From Pseudooceanicola nitratireducens (GTDB lineage Bacteria; Pseudomonadota; Alphaproteobacteria; Rhodobacterales; Rhodobacteraceae): a DNA stretch of 64,000 nt. Location: the NCBI RefSeq assembly GCF_900109195.1, contig NZ_FNZG01000003.1, forward strand, positions 186,001 to 250,000. Direction: 5' to 3'. The position numbers were made by a program, and so were the translations under genes. A model generated the notes under the pieces. It was not told where the DNA came from. It was given only the letters and a program-made list of their open reading frames with translations, and made no database searches. Positions 49,316-58,484 of the stretch are shown in pieces (within the stretch, counting starts at the first letter, position 1; each line of letters starts with the position of its first letter).

Positions 49316-49759
49316 TTACTTCGCGGCAGCTTTCTTGGCGGCTGCGGTGGTTTCTTTTGCCGCTTTCTGCACGGCGGCAGAGGTTTCTTCTGCCATGTCC
49401 TTGCCGGCTGCCATCATCAGCTCGACCGTTTCGGTCTGGGCTTTCTTGGCGATCTCGGCAAAGGTCGCCATGTTTTCGGCGGCCATTTCGGCGGTTGCGG
49501 TGGCGAAATCGGTCATCGCCTTCGCGTAATCTGCGGGCTCGGCTTTGACTTTGGTCAGAGCGGCCATCTTGGACAGGGTGTCCTTGGTCCATTTGGTGGA
49601 CAGGTCGGTCGACTTTTCAGCCGCTTCCAGGGCAACACCGGACAGCTTTTCGTTCAGCGTCGCGGAGGTCTTGAAGGATTCCTCGAACGACTTGGTGTCG
49701 ACCGGGAATGCACCCATCATGTCTTTCATCATGGCGGTGAAGTCTTGGGTAGTAGCCAT
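49316..49759 (-). CDS. phaP: Phasin (PHA granule protein)
   Basis: Phasins coat PHA granules and control their number and size. The 147-residue protein starts MATTQDFTAMMKDMMGAFPV and is almost wholly helical, with a lysine/alanine-rich C-terminus (AAAKKAAAK). The phasin_2-type core runs through LNEKLSGVALEAAEKSTDLS and TDFATATAEMAAENMATFAE. Two perfect PhaR boxes lie 74-113 bp upstream, and a terminator follows, so it has its own repressed promoter downstream of phaC. Confidence 0.9.
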   Translation of the reverse strand: MATTQDFTAMMKDMMGAFPVDTKSFEESFKTSATLNEKLSGVALEAAEKSTDLSTKWTKDTLSKMAALTKVKAEPADYAKAMTDFATATAEMAAENMATFAEIAKKAQTETVELMMAAGKDMAEETSAAVQKAAKETTAAAKKAAAK

Positions 49760-49832
49760 TGTTAGTTCCTCTCTCAGGATGGTTCCGTTTCCATGCGGAA
49801 CCGTATTGCGTCTCTGAGGAAGAATATGAGTG

Positions 49833-49872
49833 CTGCGGTGCAGAAAATCAAGATATTTTTGCTGCACCGCAG
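49833..49872. promoter_or_regulatory. Two PhaR boxes upstream of phaP
   Basis: CTGCGGTGCAG (49833-49843) and CTGCACCGCAG (49862-49872) both fit CTGC-N3-GCAG and are reverse complements of each other, each followed by AAAATC. Their centres are 29 bp apart, close to three helical turns. Confidence 0.75.
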
Positions 49873-49907
49873 AAAATCGAACAAAGTCCGAGGGATGCGG
49901 GTTCGCG

Positions 49908-51731
49908 TCAGGTTGGCAAACTTGCCGTAACGTAGCTTCCCGGGGCCGGACAGATCGCGGGGTGAGTCGCGTCACCCGGTTCGCGGGCCGCAACTTCCTT
50001 GCCCGAGTTGGCGGTGATCCATTCGCCCCAACGGGGCCACCAGCTGCCTTCGTGGAACTGGGCGGTGTCGAACCAGGTGGCTTCGTCCAGGCTCAGATCC
50101 TCGTTGGTGTAATGGCCGTACTTCTTTTTCGAAGGCGGGTTCACGATGCCGGCGATATGGCCGGACTGAGACACGATGAAGGTCTTTTCCTTCGACCCCA
50201 TCTGCTGCACGCCGCGATAGCTGGTCTTCCAGGCGGCGATATGATCGGTTTCGCAGGTGATGGCATAGACCGGCACCGTCACGTCCGAGACATGCAGACG
50301 TTCGCCGCAAAGCTCGATCCCTTCGGTGACGAATTCATTCCGCTGGCACAGCTGGCGCAGGTACTGCACCGCCATCTTGCCCGGCAGGTTGGTGCCATCC
50401 CCGTTCCAGTACAGCAGGTCGAAGGCGGGCGGCGTTTCCCCCATCATGTAGCTGCGGATCGCCGGGCGATAGATCAGGTCGTTGGACCGCAGGAAGGAAA
50501 ACGTGCGCGACATGATATGGCTGCGCAGGATGCCATAACTGTTCACCTCGGCCTCGATCCCGTCGATGAAATCATTCTGCAGGAAGGGCGTGAAATCCCC
50601 CTGGTCGGCGAAATCCGTCAGCGCGGTAAAGAAGGTCGCCGTGTGCACCGACTTGTCCTTGCGGTGCTTCATCAGCGCCAGGGTCATCGCCAGCGTGGTG
50701 CCGCCGATGCAATAGCCGATGGTGTTCACCTTCTTCTGGCCGGTGATTTCCTTGGCCTCGCGGATCGCGGCCAGGTAGCCCTCTTCAATGTAATCCTCGA
50801 TACCGACGTCGGCATAGGACCGATCGGGATTGACCCAGGACACGACAAACAGCGTGATCCCCTGTTCGGTCACCCACTTGATGAAGGAATTCTGTTCCTT
50901 CAGGTCGAGGATATAGAACTTGTTGATCCAGGGCGGGAAGATGATCAGCGGCAGCGCATGCACCTTCTCGGTCTTGGGCGCATATTGGATCAGTTCGATC
51001 ATGCGGTTGCGATAGACCACCTGGCCTTCGCTGGTGCCGATATTGCCGCCGACCTGGAAGGCCGAGGTATCGGCCAGCCGCACCAGAAGCTCGCCCTTGT
51101 TGGCCTCGATATCCGCCACCAGGTTCTCAAGCCCCTTCACCAGGCTCTCGCCCTCGGTCTCGATCGCGCGCTCCAATGCGTCGGGGTTGGTGGCCAGGAA
51201 ATTCGTCGGAGCCATCATGTCGATGATCTGCTGGCTGAAGTAGGTCAGCCGCTGACGCTCGACCTCGTCCAGGCCTTCGGCGTCGGACACCGCGTCCTTG
51301 ATGGCCTTGGCGTTCAGCATGTACTGCTGCTTGATGTAGTTGAAATAGGGATGCGTCTTCCACAGCGGGTTGGAAAAGCGGGCATCGTCGGGGGTGTGAT
51401 CCTCGGGCGCCTCCAGCTTGCCATTGGCCAGGGCCTGCTGCGCTTCCAGGAAGTGCTGCACGGATTTCGACCAAAACTCGGCCTGGTGTTCGAAAACCTT
51501 GGCGGGGTTCTGCACCATTTCCGCCCAATAGGCAGCCGCGCCCTTGGTAAAGACATCCGGGTCCGGCGCATTCAGCGCGGCGTTCACCGGGTGGTGCTTG
51601 GCCATGGCGGCAGTCAGACGTTTGGCCAGTTCGTCCATCTTGGCAAGGTTCTGATCCAGCCGTTTCAGGGCGGCCTGGTCGGCATCGGGCGTCACGTTAT
51701 CTTTACCCTTGCCCGTCGTTTCAGTTGCCAT
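49908..51731 (-). CDS. phaC: Class I poly(3-hydroxyalkanoate) synthase
   Basis: PhaC polymerises 3-hydroxyacyl-CoA into PHA. The 607-residue length fits class I. The lipase-like catalytic box is IGYCIGGTTLAMTLALMKH with the active cysteine; DIVWNWLV-type class I core is represented by LIYRPAIRSYMMGETPPAFD and LLYWNGDGTNLPG. The catalytic Asp and His regions are near CETDHIAAWKTSYRG and VSQSGHIAGIVNPP. It is divergent from phaZ with a PhaR box between them. A long opposite-strand open frame is antisense. Confidence 0.95.
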   Translation of the reverse strand: MATETTGKGKDNVTPDADQAALKRLDQNLAKMDELAKRLTAAMAKHHPVNAALNAPDPDVFTKGAAAYWAEMVQNPAKVFEHQAEFWSKSVQHFLEAQQALANGKLEAPEDHTPDDARFSNPLWKTHPYFNYIKQQYMLNAKAIKDAVSDAEGLDEVERQRLTYFSQQIIDMMAPTNFLATNPDALERAIETEGESLVKGLENLVADIEANKGELLVRLADTSAFQVGGNIGTSEGQVVYRNRMIELIQYAPKTEKVHALPLIIFPPWINKFYILDLKEQNSFIKWVTEQGITLFVVSWVNPDRSYADVGIEDYIEEGYLAAIREAKEITGQKKVNTIGYCIGGTTLAMTLALMKHRKDKSVHTATFFTALTDFADQGDFTPFLQNDFIDGIEAEVNSYGILRSHIMSRTFSFLRSNDLIYRPAIRSYMMGETPPAFDLLYWNGDGTNLPGKMAVQYLRQLCQRNEFVTEGIELCGERLHVSDVTVPVYAITCETDHIAAWKTSYRGVQQMGSKEKTFIVSQSGHIAGIVNPPSKKKYGHYTNEDLSLDEATWFDTAQFHEGSWWPRWGEWITANSGKEVAAREPGDATHPAICPAPGSYVTASLPT

Positions 51732-51753
51732 GGAACAAATTCCCCCCTAGATT

Positions 51754-51766
51754 GCTGCAAAGCAGC
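51754..51766. promoter_or_regulatory. PhaR box between phaC and phaZ
   Basis: GCTGCAAAGCAGC contains the exact box CTGC-AAA-GCAG with one further paired base on each side. It lies in the 128-bp divergent promoter region and could control synthase and depolymerase together. Confidence 0.72.
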
Positions 51767-51859
51767 ATACGGCCAAGCCTTCGCGGAACCCGGGCCCGGA
51801 ACCGGTGGAAACGCAGCCAAGAGGCCGAACTGACCTGACCAGGTCCACGGGAGACGCAC

Positions 51860-53194
51860 ATGCGCTATATGGCAACTTATGACTTGATGGAGTCAATCCG
51901 CAATACCAATCAATGGCTTGGTGCGACGGCAAACTCCATGGCTTCCTATCCGGCATTCTCACTTGTCCCCAACCCGATGCTGCACTGGATGGCAGCCTGG
52001 GGCCAGGTGACCGAACGCTCTTTCGAGCGGATGGTGACCAAGCCCGACTGGGGCATCCATTCGATGACCTGCAAGGACGGCAAGGATCACCTTGTCTCGA
52101 TCACGCCGGTCGTCGAACGCGCCTTTGGTGACCTGATCCACTTTGACGTGCAAGGCCGCGAAGAGCAGGAGCGCAAGATCCTGCTGGTTGCGCCGATGTC
52201 CGGCCATTACGCGACCCTCCTCCGGTCGACTGTCGTGTCCCTGCTGCCCGACGCCGAGGTCTATATCACCGACTGGCACAACGCCCGCGACATCCCCGTG
52301 TCGGAAGGCAAGTTCGATATCGAAGACTACACGCTCTATCTTGTCGATTTCATGAAAGAGCTGGGCCCCGACATCAACGTCATCGCCGTCTGTCAGCCCG
52401 CGCCCCTGACCCTGGCCGCCACCGCCTATCTGGCGGAAATCGACCCCGAGGCGCAGCCCAACACGCTGACCCTGATCGGCGGCCCGATCGACCCCGACGC
52501 CACCCCGACCGAAGTGACCGATTTCGGCCATTCCGTCACCATGGGCCAGCTGGAAGAACTGATGATCCAGCGCGTCGGCCTGAAGTACAAGGGCATCGGC
52601 CGCCGGGTCTATCCCGGCCTGCTGCAGCTGACGTCCTTCATGTCGATGAATGCCGAACGTCACAGCCAGGCCTTCAACGACCAGATCTTCCGCGTCATGC
52701 GCGGCGAGGCATCGGAAAACGATCACCACAACCGTTTCTACGACGAATACCTGGCGGTCATGGACATGACGGCGGAATTCTACCTGTCCACTGTCGAACG
52801 GATCTTCAAGGCCGGTGAGATCGCCAAGAACGAATTCATCGTCGCGGGCCACAAGGTCGACATCGGCAAGATCACCAATGTCGCGGTGAAGACCGTCGAA
52901 GGCGAAAAGGACGACATTTCCGCCCCCGGCCAATGTGTCGCCGCGCTGAACCTTTGCACCGGCCTGCCGGACGAGATGAAGGCAAGCCACCTTGAACCCG
53001 GTGCCGGCCACTATGGCATCTTCGCCGGTTCGTCCTGGCGCAACAACATCCGCCCGCTGGTGCTGGATTTCATCGACGCCAACGCCGGTGGATCGAAAAC
53101 CGCGCAGCCCGCGTCCAAGCGCAAGAAGGCGGCGGACAAACCTGCTGACAAACCCGCTGGCAAACCGGATCTCAAGGTCGCCTCCTCCAACTGA
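51860..53194 (+). CDS. phaZ: Intracellular PHA depolymerase
   Basis: It degrades stored PHA. The 444-residue protein starts RYMATYDLMESIRNTNQWLG after Met and has the PhaZ catalytic box VIAVCQPAPLTLAATAYLAE with the active cysteine, AFNDQIFRVMRGEASENDHH, and the His region LEPGAGHYGIFAGSSWR. The last 40 residues are lysine-rich with repeated AADKPADKPAGKPD, a low-complexity tail that may bind granules or nucleic acid. It ends at an intrinsic terminator. Confidence 0.93.
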   Translation: MRYMATYDLMESIRNTNQWLGATANSMASYPAFSLVPNPMLHWMAAWGQVTERSFERMVTKPDWGIHSMTCKDGKDHLVSITPVVERAFGDLIHFDVQGREEQERKILLVAPMSGHYATLLRSTVVSLLPDAEVYITDWHNARDIPVSEGKFDIEDYTLYLVDFMKELGPDINVIAVCQPAPLTLAATAYLAEIDPEAQPNTLTLIGGPIDPDATPTEVTDFGHSVTMGQLEELMIQRVGLKYKGIGRRVYPGLLQLTSFMSMNAERHSQAFNDQIFRVMRGEASENDHHNRFYDEYLAVMDMTAEFYLSTVERIFKAGEIAKNEFIVAGHKVDIGKITNVAVKTVEGEKDDISAPGQCVAALNLCTGLPDEMKASHLEPGAGHYGIFAGSSWRNNIRPLVLDFIDANAGGSKTAQPASKRKKAADKPADKPAGKPDLKVASSN

Positions 53195-53214
53195 GGCAAG
53201 GCACCATCCCGGAC

Positions 53215-53243
53215 AAAAGGGCGGCCCCACGGGTCGCCCTTTT
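53215..53243 (+). terminator. Intrinsic terminator after phaZ
   Basis: AAAAGGGCG pairs with CGCCCTTTT, followed by CTTTT, 21 bp past the phaZ stop codon. The rest of the gap up to 53449 shows only a short CTGCGC-TT-GCGCAG palindrome at 53319. Confidence 0.85.
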
Positions 53244-53449
53244 CTTTTACTCATGCGACGGGGAACCGACGCCCTGCGCCCATAATTCAGGCAAACGCCC
53301 GAAGATGCATCACCGGACCTGCGCTTGCGCAGCGCCCCGGCTTCTGGCAGCGTCCGCCGGGACCGCGCCCGCGCTACGCCCCATAGCCCCGCGATCATCC
53401 CGACAGACAGCCAGCCCCGCAAGGGGCCGTTGCAGAAGGCCCCGACCGC

Positions 53450-54340
53450 ATGACCGCACTTCTGGCAGATGACCGCCGGGCCGACCTGATCGGCAGCCTC
53501 TGGATGATCACCGCCATGGCCAGCTTCGCGATCGAGGATGCCTTCATCAAGACCGCCGGGGCCAGCCTGCCGATTGCGCAGATCCTGGTGATCTTCGGCC
53601 TGGGCGGCAGCCTTGTCTTTGCCGCCGTTGCCCGGCTTCAGGGCGAACCGCTGTTCGTGCCCGACGTGCTGTCCCCGCCGATGCGCGTCCGCGTGGTGTT
53701 CGAGATCGCCGGGCGGCTGTTCTACACGCTGGCCATCACGCTGACGCCGCTGTCGGTGGCGACCGTGGTGCTGCAGGCCACGCCCCTGGTGGTGGTCGCC
53801 GGGGCCGCGCTTGTCTTTGGCGAAACCGTTGGCTGGCGGCGCTGGACGGCGATCTTCATCGGGCTTCTGGGCGTCGTCGTCATCGTCCAGCCGGGGGCCG
53901 AGAGCTTTTCGCCCCTGACCATCTTTGCCATCCTCGGCATGCTGGGCTTTGCCGGGCGCGACCTGGCCAGCCGCGCCGCGCCCCGGACGATTTCGACGAC
54001 GCTTCTGGGCCTATACGGGTTCCTGACGATGCTGGTCGCGGGCGTGGTTGTCGGCCTGTGGATGGGACAGCCCTTTGTCTGGCCACCCCTGACGGTCGCA
54101 CTGGCGATGCTGGGGGCCATCATCTTTGGCACCACGGCCTATTCCTGCCTGATGAAGGCCATGCGCACCGGGGCCGTGTCGGCCGTGACCCCCTTCCGCT
54201 ATACCCGCCTTCTGTTCGGCATCGCCCTGGGCCTGCTGATCTTTCAAGAGGCGCTGACCCTGCCGATGATCGTCGGATCCTGCCTGATCCTGTCTTCGGG
54301 CTTGTTCATCCTGTGGCGCGGCAAAAGGGTCTCGGGCTAG
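53450..54340 (+). CDS. EamA/DMT-family membrane transporter
   Basis: A 296-residue protein with ten predicted helices in two EamA repeats. The first repeat ends around TLTPLSVATVVLQATPLVVV and the second around YTRLLFGIALGLLIFQEAL. Such proteins export metabolites or amino acids; the substrate is not predictable. It follows the phaZ terminator and seems to be a single gene; the next gene is convergent after 20 bp. Confidence 0.85.
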   Translation: MTALLADDRRADLIGSLWMITAMASFAIEDAFIKTAGASLPIAQILVIFGLGGSLVFAAVARLQGEPLFVPDVLSPPMRVRVVFEIAGRLFYTLAITLTPLSVATVVLQATPLVVVAGAALVFGETVGWRRWTAIFIGLLGVVVIVQPGAESFSPLTIFAILGMLGFAGRDLASRAAPRTISTTLLGLYGFLTMLVAGVVVGLWMGQPFVWPPLTVALAMLGAIIFGTTAYSCLMKAMRTGAVSAVTPFRYTRLLFGIALGLLIFQEALTLPMIVGSCLILSSGLFILWRGKRVSG

Positions 54341-54360
54341 GCGCGCGCCCTTCGCCCGTC

Positions 54361-54822
54361 TCAGATCAGCAGCCCCGCCGCCCCTTCGATCCGCAGCAGC
54401 GCCACCTTGGTCTCGACCCCGCCCGCGGCCGAGAACCCGCCCAGCCCCGAAGCGCCAAGCACCCGGTGACAGGGGATGATCAGCGGGATTGGATTGCGCC
54501 CGCAGGCCTGGCCGATGGCCTGCGCGGGCTTGCTCAGGTCGCGCGCCAGATCGCCATAGGTCCGCGTCTGCCCGAAGGGGATCGCCTGCATCAGGGCGCA
54601 GACCTGCGGAACGATGCCGCCCACCTCGACCCGGCAGGGCAGATCGAACCGCGTCAGCCGACCGTCGAAATAGGCCGCGACCTGCCCGGCCGCCTCCTCA
54701 AGCAGGGGAACTGGACCCGCGCCCGACAACCGCCGCCAGCCCGCCGCCACCAATGCGTCATCCCGCGCCTGCATCCAGAAGGGCCCCATGGGGCTGGGGC
54801 ATTCGATCACATGTGCTTCCAT
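54361..54822 (-). CDS. ogt: Methylated-DNA--protein-cysteine S-methyltransferase
   Basis: It repairs O6-alkylguanine by transferring the alkyl group to its own cysteine. The active-site motif is LIIPCHRVLGASGLGGFS, preceded by the helix-turn-helix region IPFGQTRTYGDLARDL. The chosen ATG gives 153 residues; a TTG 12 codons upstream is in frame but less likely. It is convergent with the DMT transporter gene. No ada-type regulatory domain is present. Confidence 0.92.
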   Translation of the reverse strand: MEAHVIECPSPMGPFWMQARDDALVAAGWRRLSGAGPVPLLEEAAGQVAAYFDGRLTRFDLPCRVEVGGIVPQVCALMQAIPFGQTRTYGDLARDLSKPAQAIGQACGRNPIPLIIPCHRVLGASGLGGFSAAGGVETKVALLRIEGAAGLLI

Positions 54823-55020
54823 GCCCCGCAGGCTGGCCTTATTCTGCACAGCGGACAAGACGCTACGTGATTTTCGTTGGCACAGCTTTCCCCCGTGACA
54901 CCCCCCGGACGAGATGCCAGAACTACGACCAACCAGTCATGACACGACAGGCCGGCCCCGGATCGCCCTGCTGCAATCCGGGCATCAGACCCCGCCGGCA
55001 TCCAAGGGAGGATCACCATC

Positions 55021-56013
55021 ATGTCCATGCCAGAGCAACTGAAGAACCTGCGGATCCCGCTGATCGGCAGCCCTTTGTTCATCATCTCGAACCCCGATCT
55101 GGTCATCGCCCAGTGCAAGGCCGGCATCGTCGGCTCCTTCCCGGCGCTGAACGCCCGCGAGGCCGCCGGCGAAGAGATCGAGCTGGACAAATGGCTGACC
55201 CGGATCGCGGATGAACTGGACGCCCACAACCAGGCCAACCCCGACAGCCCCGCCGCGCCCTATGCGGTCAACCAGATCGTGCACAAGTCGAATGCCCGGC
55301 TGGAACGTGACGTCGAGATCTGCGTCAAGCACAAGGTGCCGGTCTGGATCACCTCGCTTGGCGCGCAGCCCTGGGTTTACGAGGCCGCGCATTCCGTGGG
55401 TGCCATCGTCCTGCACGACATCATCAACGACATGTTTGCCCACAAGGCCATCGAAAAGGGCGCCGACGGTCTGATCGCCGTGGCCGCCGGGGCCGGTGGC
55501 CATGCCGGGGCTCTGTCGCCGCTGGCGCTGGTGCAGGAGATCCGCGAATGGTTCGACGGCCCGCTGTTCCTGTCCGGGGCCATCGGCAAGGGCGACAGCA
55601 TCCTGGCCGCCCAGGCCATGGGCGCGGACGGCGGCTATGCCGGATCGATCTTCATCGCGACAGAAGAAGCCAACGCCGTCGAGGGCTACAAGCAGATGAT
55701 CACCGAACACGGCGCGTCGGACATCGTCTACTCCAACCTCTTCACCGGCGTCTGGGGCAACTACCTGAAGCCCTCGATCGCCAATGCGGGCATGGACCCC
55801 GAGGCGCTGGAACGCTCTGACCCCTCGGCGATGAACTTCGGCGAAGGCAAGAAGAAGTGGAAGGACATCTGGGGCTCGGGCCAGGGCATCGGCGCGGTGA
55901 AATCCGTGCGCCCCACGGCCCAGGTCGTGGACCAGCTGGCCCGCGAATACCAGGCCGCCCAGGACCGGCTGGCCGCAACCCTGGGCCGCCCCATGGCAAA
56001 GGCCGCCGAGTGA
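55021..56013 (+). CDS. Nitronate monooxygenase family flavoprotein
   Basis: An FMN-dependent TIM-barrel enzyme of 330 residues that oxidises nitronates to aldehyde and nitrite in characterised members. It shows LIGSPLFIISNPDLVIAQCK, AVAAGAGGHAGALSPLALVQ with the catalytic His, and FLSGAIGKGDSILAAQAMGA for FMN phosphate binding. AGGGAGGA precedes the ATG. It overlaps the following VOC gene by 4 bp. Confidence 0.9.
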   Translation: MSMPEQLKNLRIPLIGSPLFIISNPDLVIAQCKAGIVGSFPALNAREAAGEEIELDKWLTRIADELDAHNQANPDSPAAPYAVNQIVHKSNARLERDVEICVKHKVPVWITSLGAQPWVYEAAHSVGAIVLHDIINDMFAHKAIEKGADGLIAVAAGAGGHAGALSPLALVQEIREWFDGPLFLSGAIGKGDSILAAQAMGADGGYAGSIFIATEEANAVEGYKQMITEHGASDIVYSNLFTGVWGNYLKPSIANAGMDPEALERSDPSAMNFGEGKKKWKDIWGSGQGIGAVKSVRPTAQVVDQLAREYQAAQDRLAATLGRPMAKAAE

Positions 56014-56426
56014 GGTATCACGTCGGACGGCTGATCGCTCACCTGGACATCCGGGTGAGCGATCCCGCCACCGCCCTGCCCTTCTACACCGCCATCCTCA
56101 CCGCGCTTGGCCAATCGGTCGAACGGCTCGAGGATGCGATCAACAGTGATGAGCTTTATGTCACGGCGTCCGGCACCACGGGCCGTGTCACCCGCGATCT
56201 GCACCTGTGCTTTCAGGCCAGGGACCGCGCCATGGTCGACGCCTTCCATGCGGCCGGCCTGGCCCATGGCGGGCGCGACAATGGCGGACCGGGACTGCGC
56301 GACTATCACCCTGGGTACTACGCGGCCTTCCTGCTGGACCCCGACGGCAACAATATCGAGGCTAAGGTAGACGAACGCGTCACCGCGCGGTCCGTCCCAG
56401 TGATTGATATCGATATCGACAGCTGA
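56010..56426 (+). CDS. VOC (glyoxalase/bleomycin-resistance) family protein
   Basis: A 138-residue metal-dependent-fold protein reading IAHLDIRVSDPATALPFYTA at the start and FLLDPDGNNIEAKVDERVTA near the end, the two halves of the VOC beta-alpha-beta fold. The start is GTG within GTGA, overlapping the stop of the nitronate monooxygenase gene, so it is coupled to it. Potential metal ligands are the His of IAHLD and the Glu of NNIEAK. Function unknown. Confidence 0.8.
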   Translation: MRYHVGRLIAHLDIRVSDPATALPFYTAILTALGQSVERLEDAINSDELYVTASGTTGRVTRDLHLCFQARDRAMVDAFHAAGLAHGGRDNGGPGLRDYHPGYYAAFLLDPDGNNIEAKVDERVTARSVPVIDIDIDS

Positions 56427-56585
56427 AGGCGGCAATCCGCTGCCCCGCGCAGCACCACCCCCAGACCCTGTTTGAAACGGCGCGCCCCGGGGCTATGCTT
56501 TTGTCAAACGGGCAAACAGCAGGGCCATGGGACCGACAATGAAACGGGCCCCGGACCGGCAATCACACAAGGGCGGACAGGCATC

Positions 56586-57728
56586 ATGACGACACGGCGG
56601 ACATTTACCCTCGGGCTTGGGCTTCTGGCACTCTCGGCCTGTGGCGGCCTGCCCTCTCGGCCCGGCACCGCGCCCGCCGCCTCGGGCCTCGACCCCGATC
56701 TGCGGCCGACGCGCAACTCCGCCTATGACGCCTGGGTCACCGCCTTCAAACCGCGCGCCCGCGCCGCCGGGATCTCGGAGGCCACTCTGACCGCCGCCTT
56801 CCGGGGCGCGGGCTACCTGCCCGGCGTCGTCACCCGCGACCGCAGCCAGCCCGAGACCAAGTATTCGCTGGAAGACTACCTTTCGATCGCCGCCTCCGAC
56901 GACCGCATCGCCCAGGGACGCGCCGCCATGGCCCGCCACCGCGCCACCCTGAATGCGCTGGAAAACCGCTATGGCGTCGGCGCCGCGATCCTCGCCGCCG
57001 TCTGGGGCATGGAAAGCCGCTATGGCGCGCGGCGCGGCGATATTCCGGTGATCTCGGCCACCTCGACCCTGGCCTTCGACGGCCGGCGCGGGGCGTTCTT
57101 TGAAAAGCAACTGATCGCCGCCCTGCGCATCCTGCAATCGGGCGACACGACGCCCGCCCGCATGGTGGGAAGCTGGGCCGGGGCCATGGGCCACACCCAG
57201 TTCATCCCGACCTCCTACCTGGCCTATGCGGTGGATTTCACCGGCGACGGCCGCCGTGACATCTGGTCCGAGGATCCCTCGGACGCGCTGGCCTCCACCG
57301 CTGCCTACTTGGCGAAATCCGGCTGGACCCGCGGGCTGAAATGGGGCGGAGAGGCCGGCCAGCCCGGTACCCCCTCGGGCCGCACCCTCACCCCGCAAGA
57401 GGGCGCGCCCAGCTTCACGGTCACCGGCAATTTCGACGCGATCAAACGCTACAACAACTCGGATCTGTATGCGATCGGCATCGGGCACCTGTCCGACAGG
57501 CTGATGGGCGCTGGACCGATCCGCGGCAGCTTCCCGCCCGACCGCTACGGGCTGACGAAATCCGACCGCATCGCCCTTCAGGAAGGTCTGAGTGCCCGTG
57601 GCTACGACACCGGCGGCACCTCGGGGGTGATCGGCCCCAAAAGCCGCGCCGCCATCCGCGCCTACCAGGGCGCGAACGGCCTGCCCGTCACCGGCGATCC
57701 CTCTCCCGGCCTACTCGGCCGCCTCTGA
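56586..57728 (+). CDS. MltB-type lytic murein transglycosylase lipoprotein
   Basis: It cleaves peptidoglycan between MurNAc and GlcNAc. The 380-residue precursor has a lipobox LALSAC near residue 20, the SLT/MltB catalytic segment ILAAVWGMESRYGARRGDIP with the catalytic Glu, and GSWAGAMGHTQFIPTSYLAY. A peptidoglycan-binding domain (ALQEGLSARGYDTGGTSGVI, SRAAIRAYQGANGLPVTG) forms the C-terminus. The start was taken at MTTRRTFTLGL to give a proper signal peptide. Its last 18 bases overlap the convergent nitroreductase gene. Confidence 0.9.
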   Translation: MTTRRTFTLGLGLLALSACGGLPSRPGTAPAASGLDPDLRPTRNSAYDAWVTAFKPRARAAGISEATLTAAFRGAGYLPGVVTRDRSQPETKYSLEDYLSIAASDDRIAQGRAAMARHRATLNALENRYGVGAAILAAVWGMESRYGARRGDIPVISATSTLAFDGRRGAFFEKQLIAALRILQSGDTTPARMVGSWAGAMGHTQFIPTSYLAYAVDFTGDGRRDIWSEDPSDALASTAAYLAKSGWTRGLKWGGEAGQPGTPSGRTLTPQEGAPSFTVTGNFDAIKRYNNSDLYAIGIGHLSDRLMGAGPIRGSFPPDRYGLTKSDRIALQEGLSARGYDTGGTSGVIGPKSRAAIRAYQGANGLPVTGDPSPGLLGRL

Positions 57729-58433
57729 CCGGGGCGTCCGCCGCCCCGCGCCATCCGCATCAAAGCCCTGGAAGGAACAATTCTCCGACACCTCGCGCCG
57801 TGTTGCCTTGACGTCATTGGCAGCGAACTCCTCGTCCGGCCAGCCAAGCGCGACGCAGGTCAGGATCACCTGGTCCTCGGGGATATCGGCACATTCGCGC
57901 ACGACCGGCGACTGCATGATCCCCTGGCCGTTGATCACCGCACCCAGCCCCTTGGCCCAGGCCGCCAGCACCAGCCCATAGACCGCCGCGCCCGCGTCAA
58001 AGACCGCGATCGGCCCGTGTTCGTCCAGCACCTTGTCATAGGTCACCACCACCGACACCGGCGCGTCGAACTGCCGGAACCCGCGCATCACCCAGTCCTG
58101 GCGCATCACCTTGTCTTCCCGGGCGATCCCCATGGCGGCAAACAGCTGCTTGGCAATCCCGACCTGGCGATCCCTGTGCACGCCCTCGTAGGCCCCATGC
58201 GCCATGATCTCCCGGCTCGGCTCAACGCCTGCCAGCATGCGCTCGGAATTGCCCTTGCGCACGTTCTCCAGAACCTCACCGCTCAGCACGTGGAAATGCC
58301 AGGGCTGCGTGTTCATCGAGGACGGTGCCATATTGGCCGCCGCCAAAACCTCCTCCATCAGCGCCCGGCTTACCGGCGCATCCGTAAATCCCCGGATCGA
58401 CCGCCGGTCCCGCATCGCGTCAAACAGATCCAT
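57711..58433 (-). CDS. Nitroreductase-family flavoprotein
   Basis: A 240-residue FMN-dependent NAD(P)H oxidoreductase. The N-terminal FMN-phosphate motif is DAMRDRRSIRGFTDAPV and the AANMAPSSMNTQPWHFHVL segment is typical; GLGAVINGQGIMQSPVV contributes the second flavin site. It has the length of the larger group related to BluB and NfsA-like proteins; the substrate cannot be named. Its end overlaps the MltB gene by 18 bp in convergent orientation. Confidence 0.88.
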   Translation of the reverse strand: MDLFDAMRDRRSIRGFTDAPVSRALMEEVLAAANMAPSSMNTQPWHFHVLSGEVLENVRKGNSERMLAGVEPSREIMAHGAYEGVHRDRQVGIAKQLFAAMGIAREDKVMRQDWVMRGFRQFDAPVSVVVTYDKVLDEHGPIAVFDAGAAVYGLVLAAWAKGLGAVINGQGIMQSPVVRECADIPEDQVILTCVALGWPDEEFAANDVKATRREVSENCSFQGFDADGAGRRTPRSEAAE

Positions 58434-58484
58434 CTGTCACTCCTTCTCCTGCAAGAGGCGCGCGGCCCTGCACCGCGCCCCCTC

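Noticed and set aside
49830-51833. A 667-codon open frame on the plus strand opposite phaC
   Set aside because: It is antisense to phaC and crosses the promoter region; it has no recognisable domain.
53319-53332. CTGCGC-TT-GCGCAG as a fifth PhaR box
   Set aside because: The spacing between CTGC and GCAG is six bases, not three, and it lies behind the phaZ terminator before an unrelated transporter gene.
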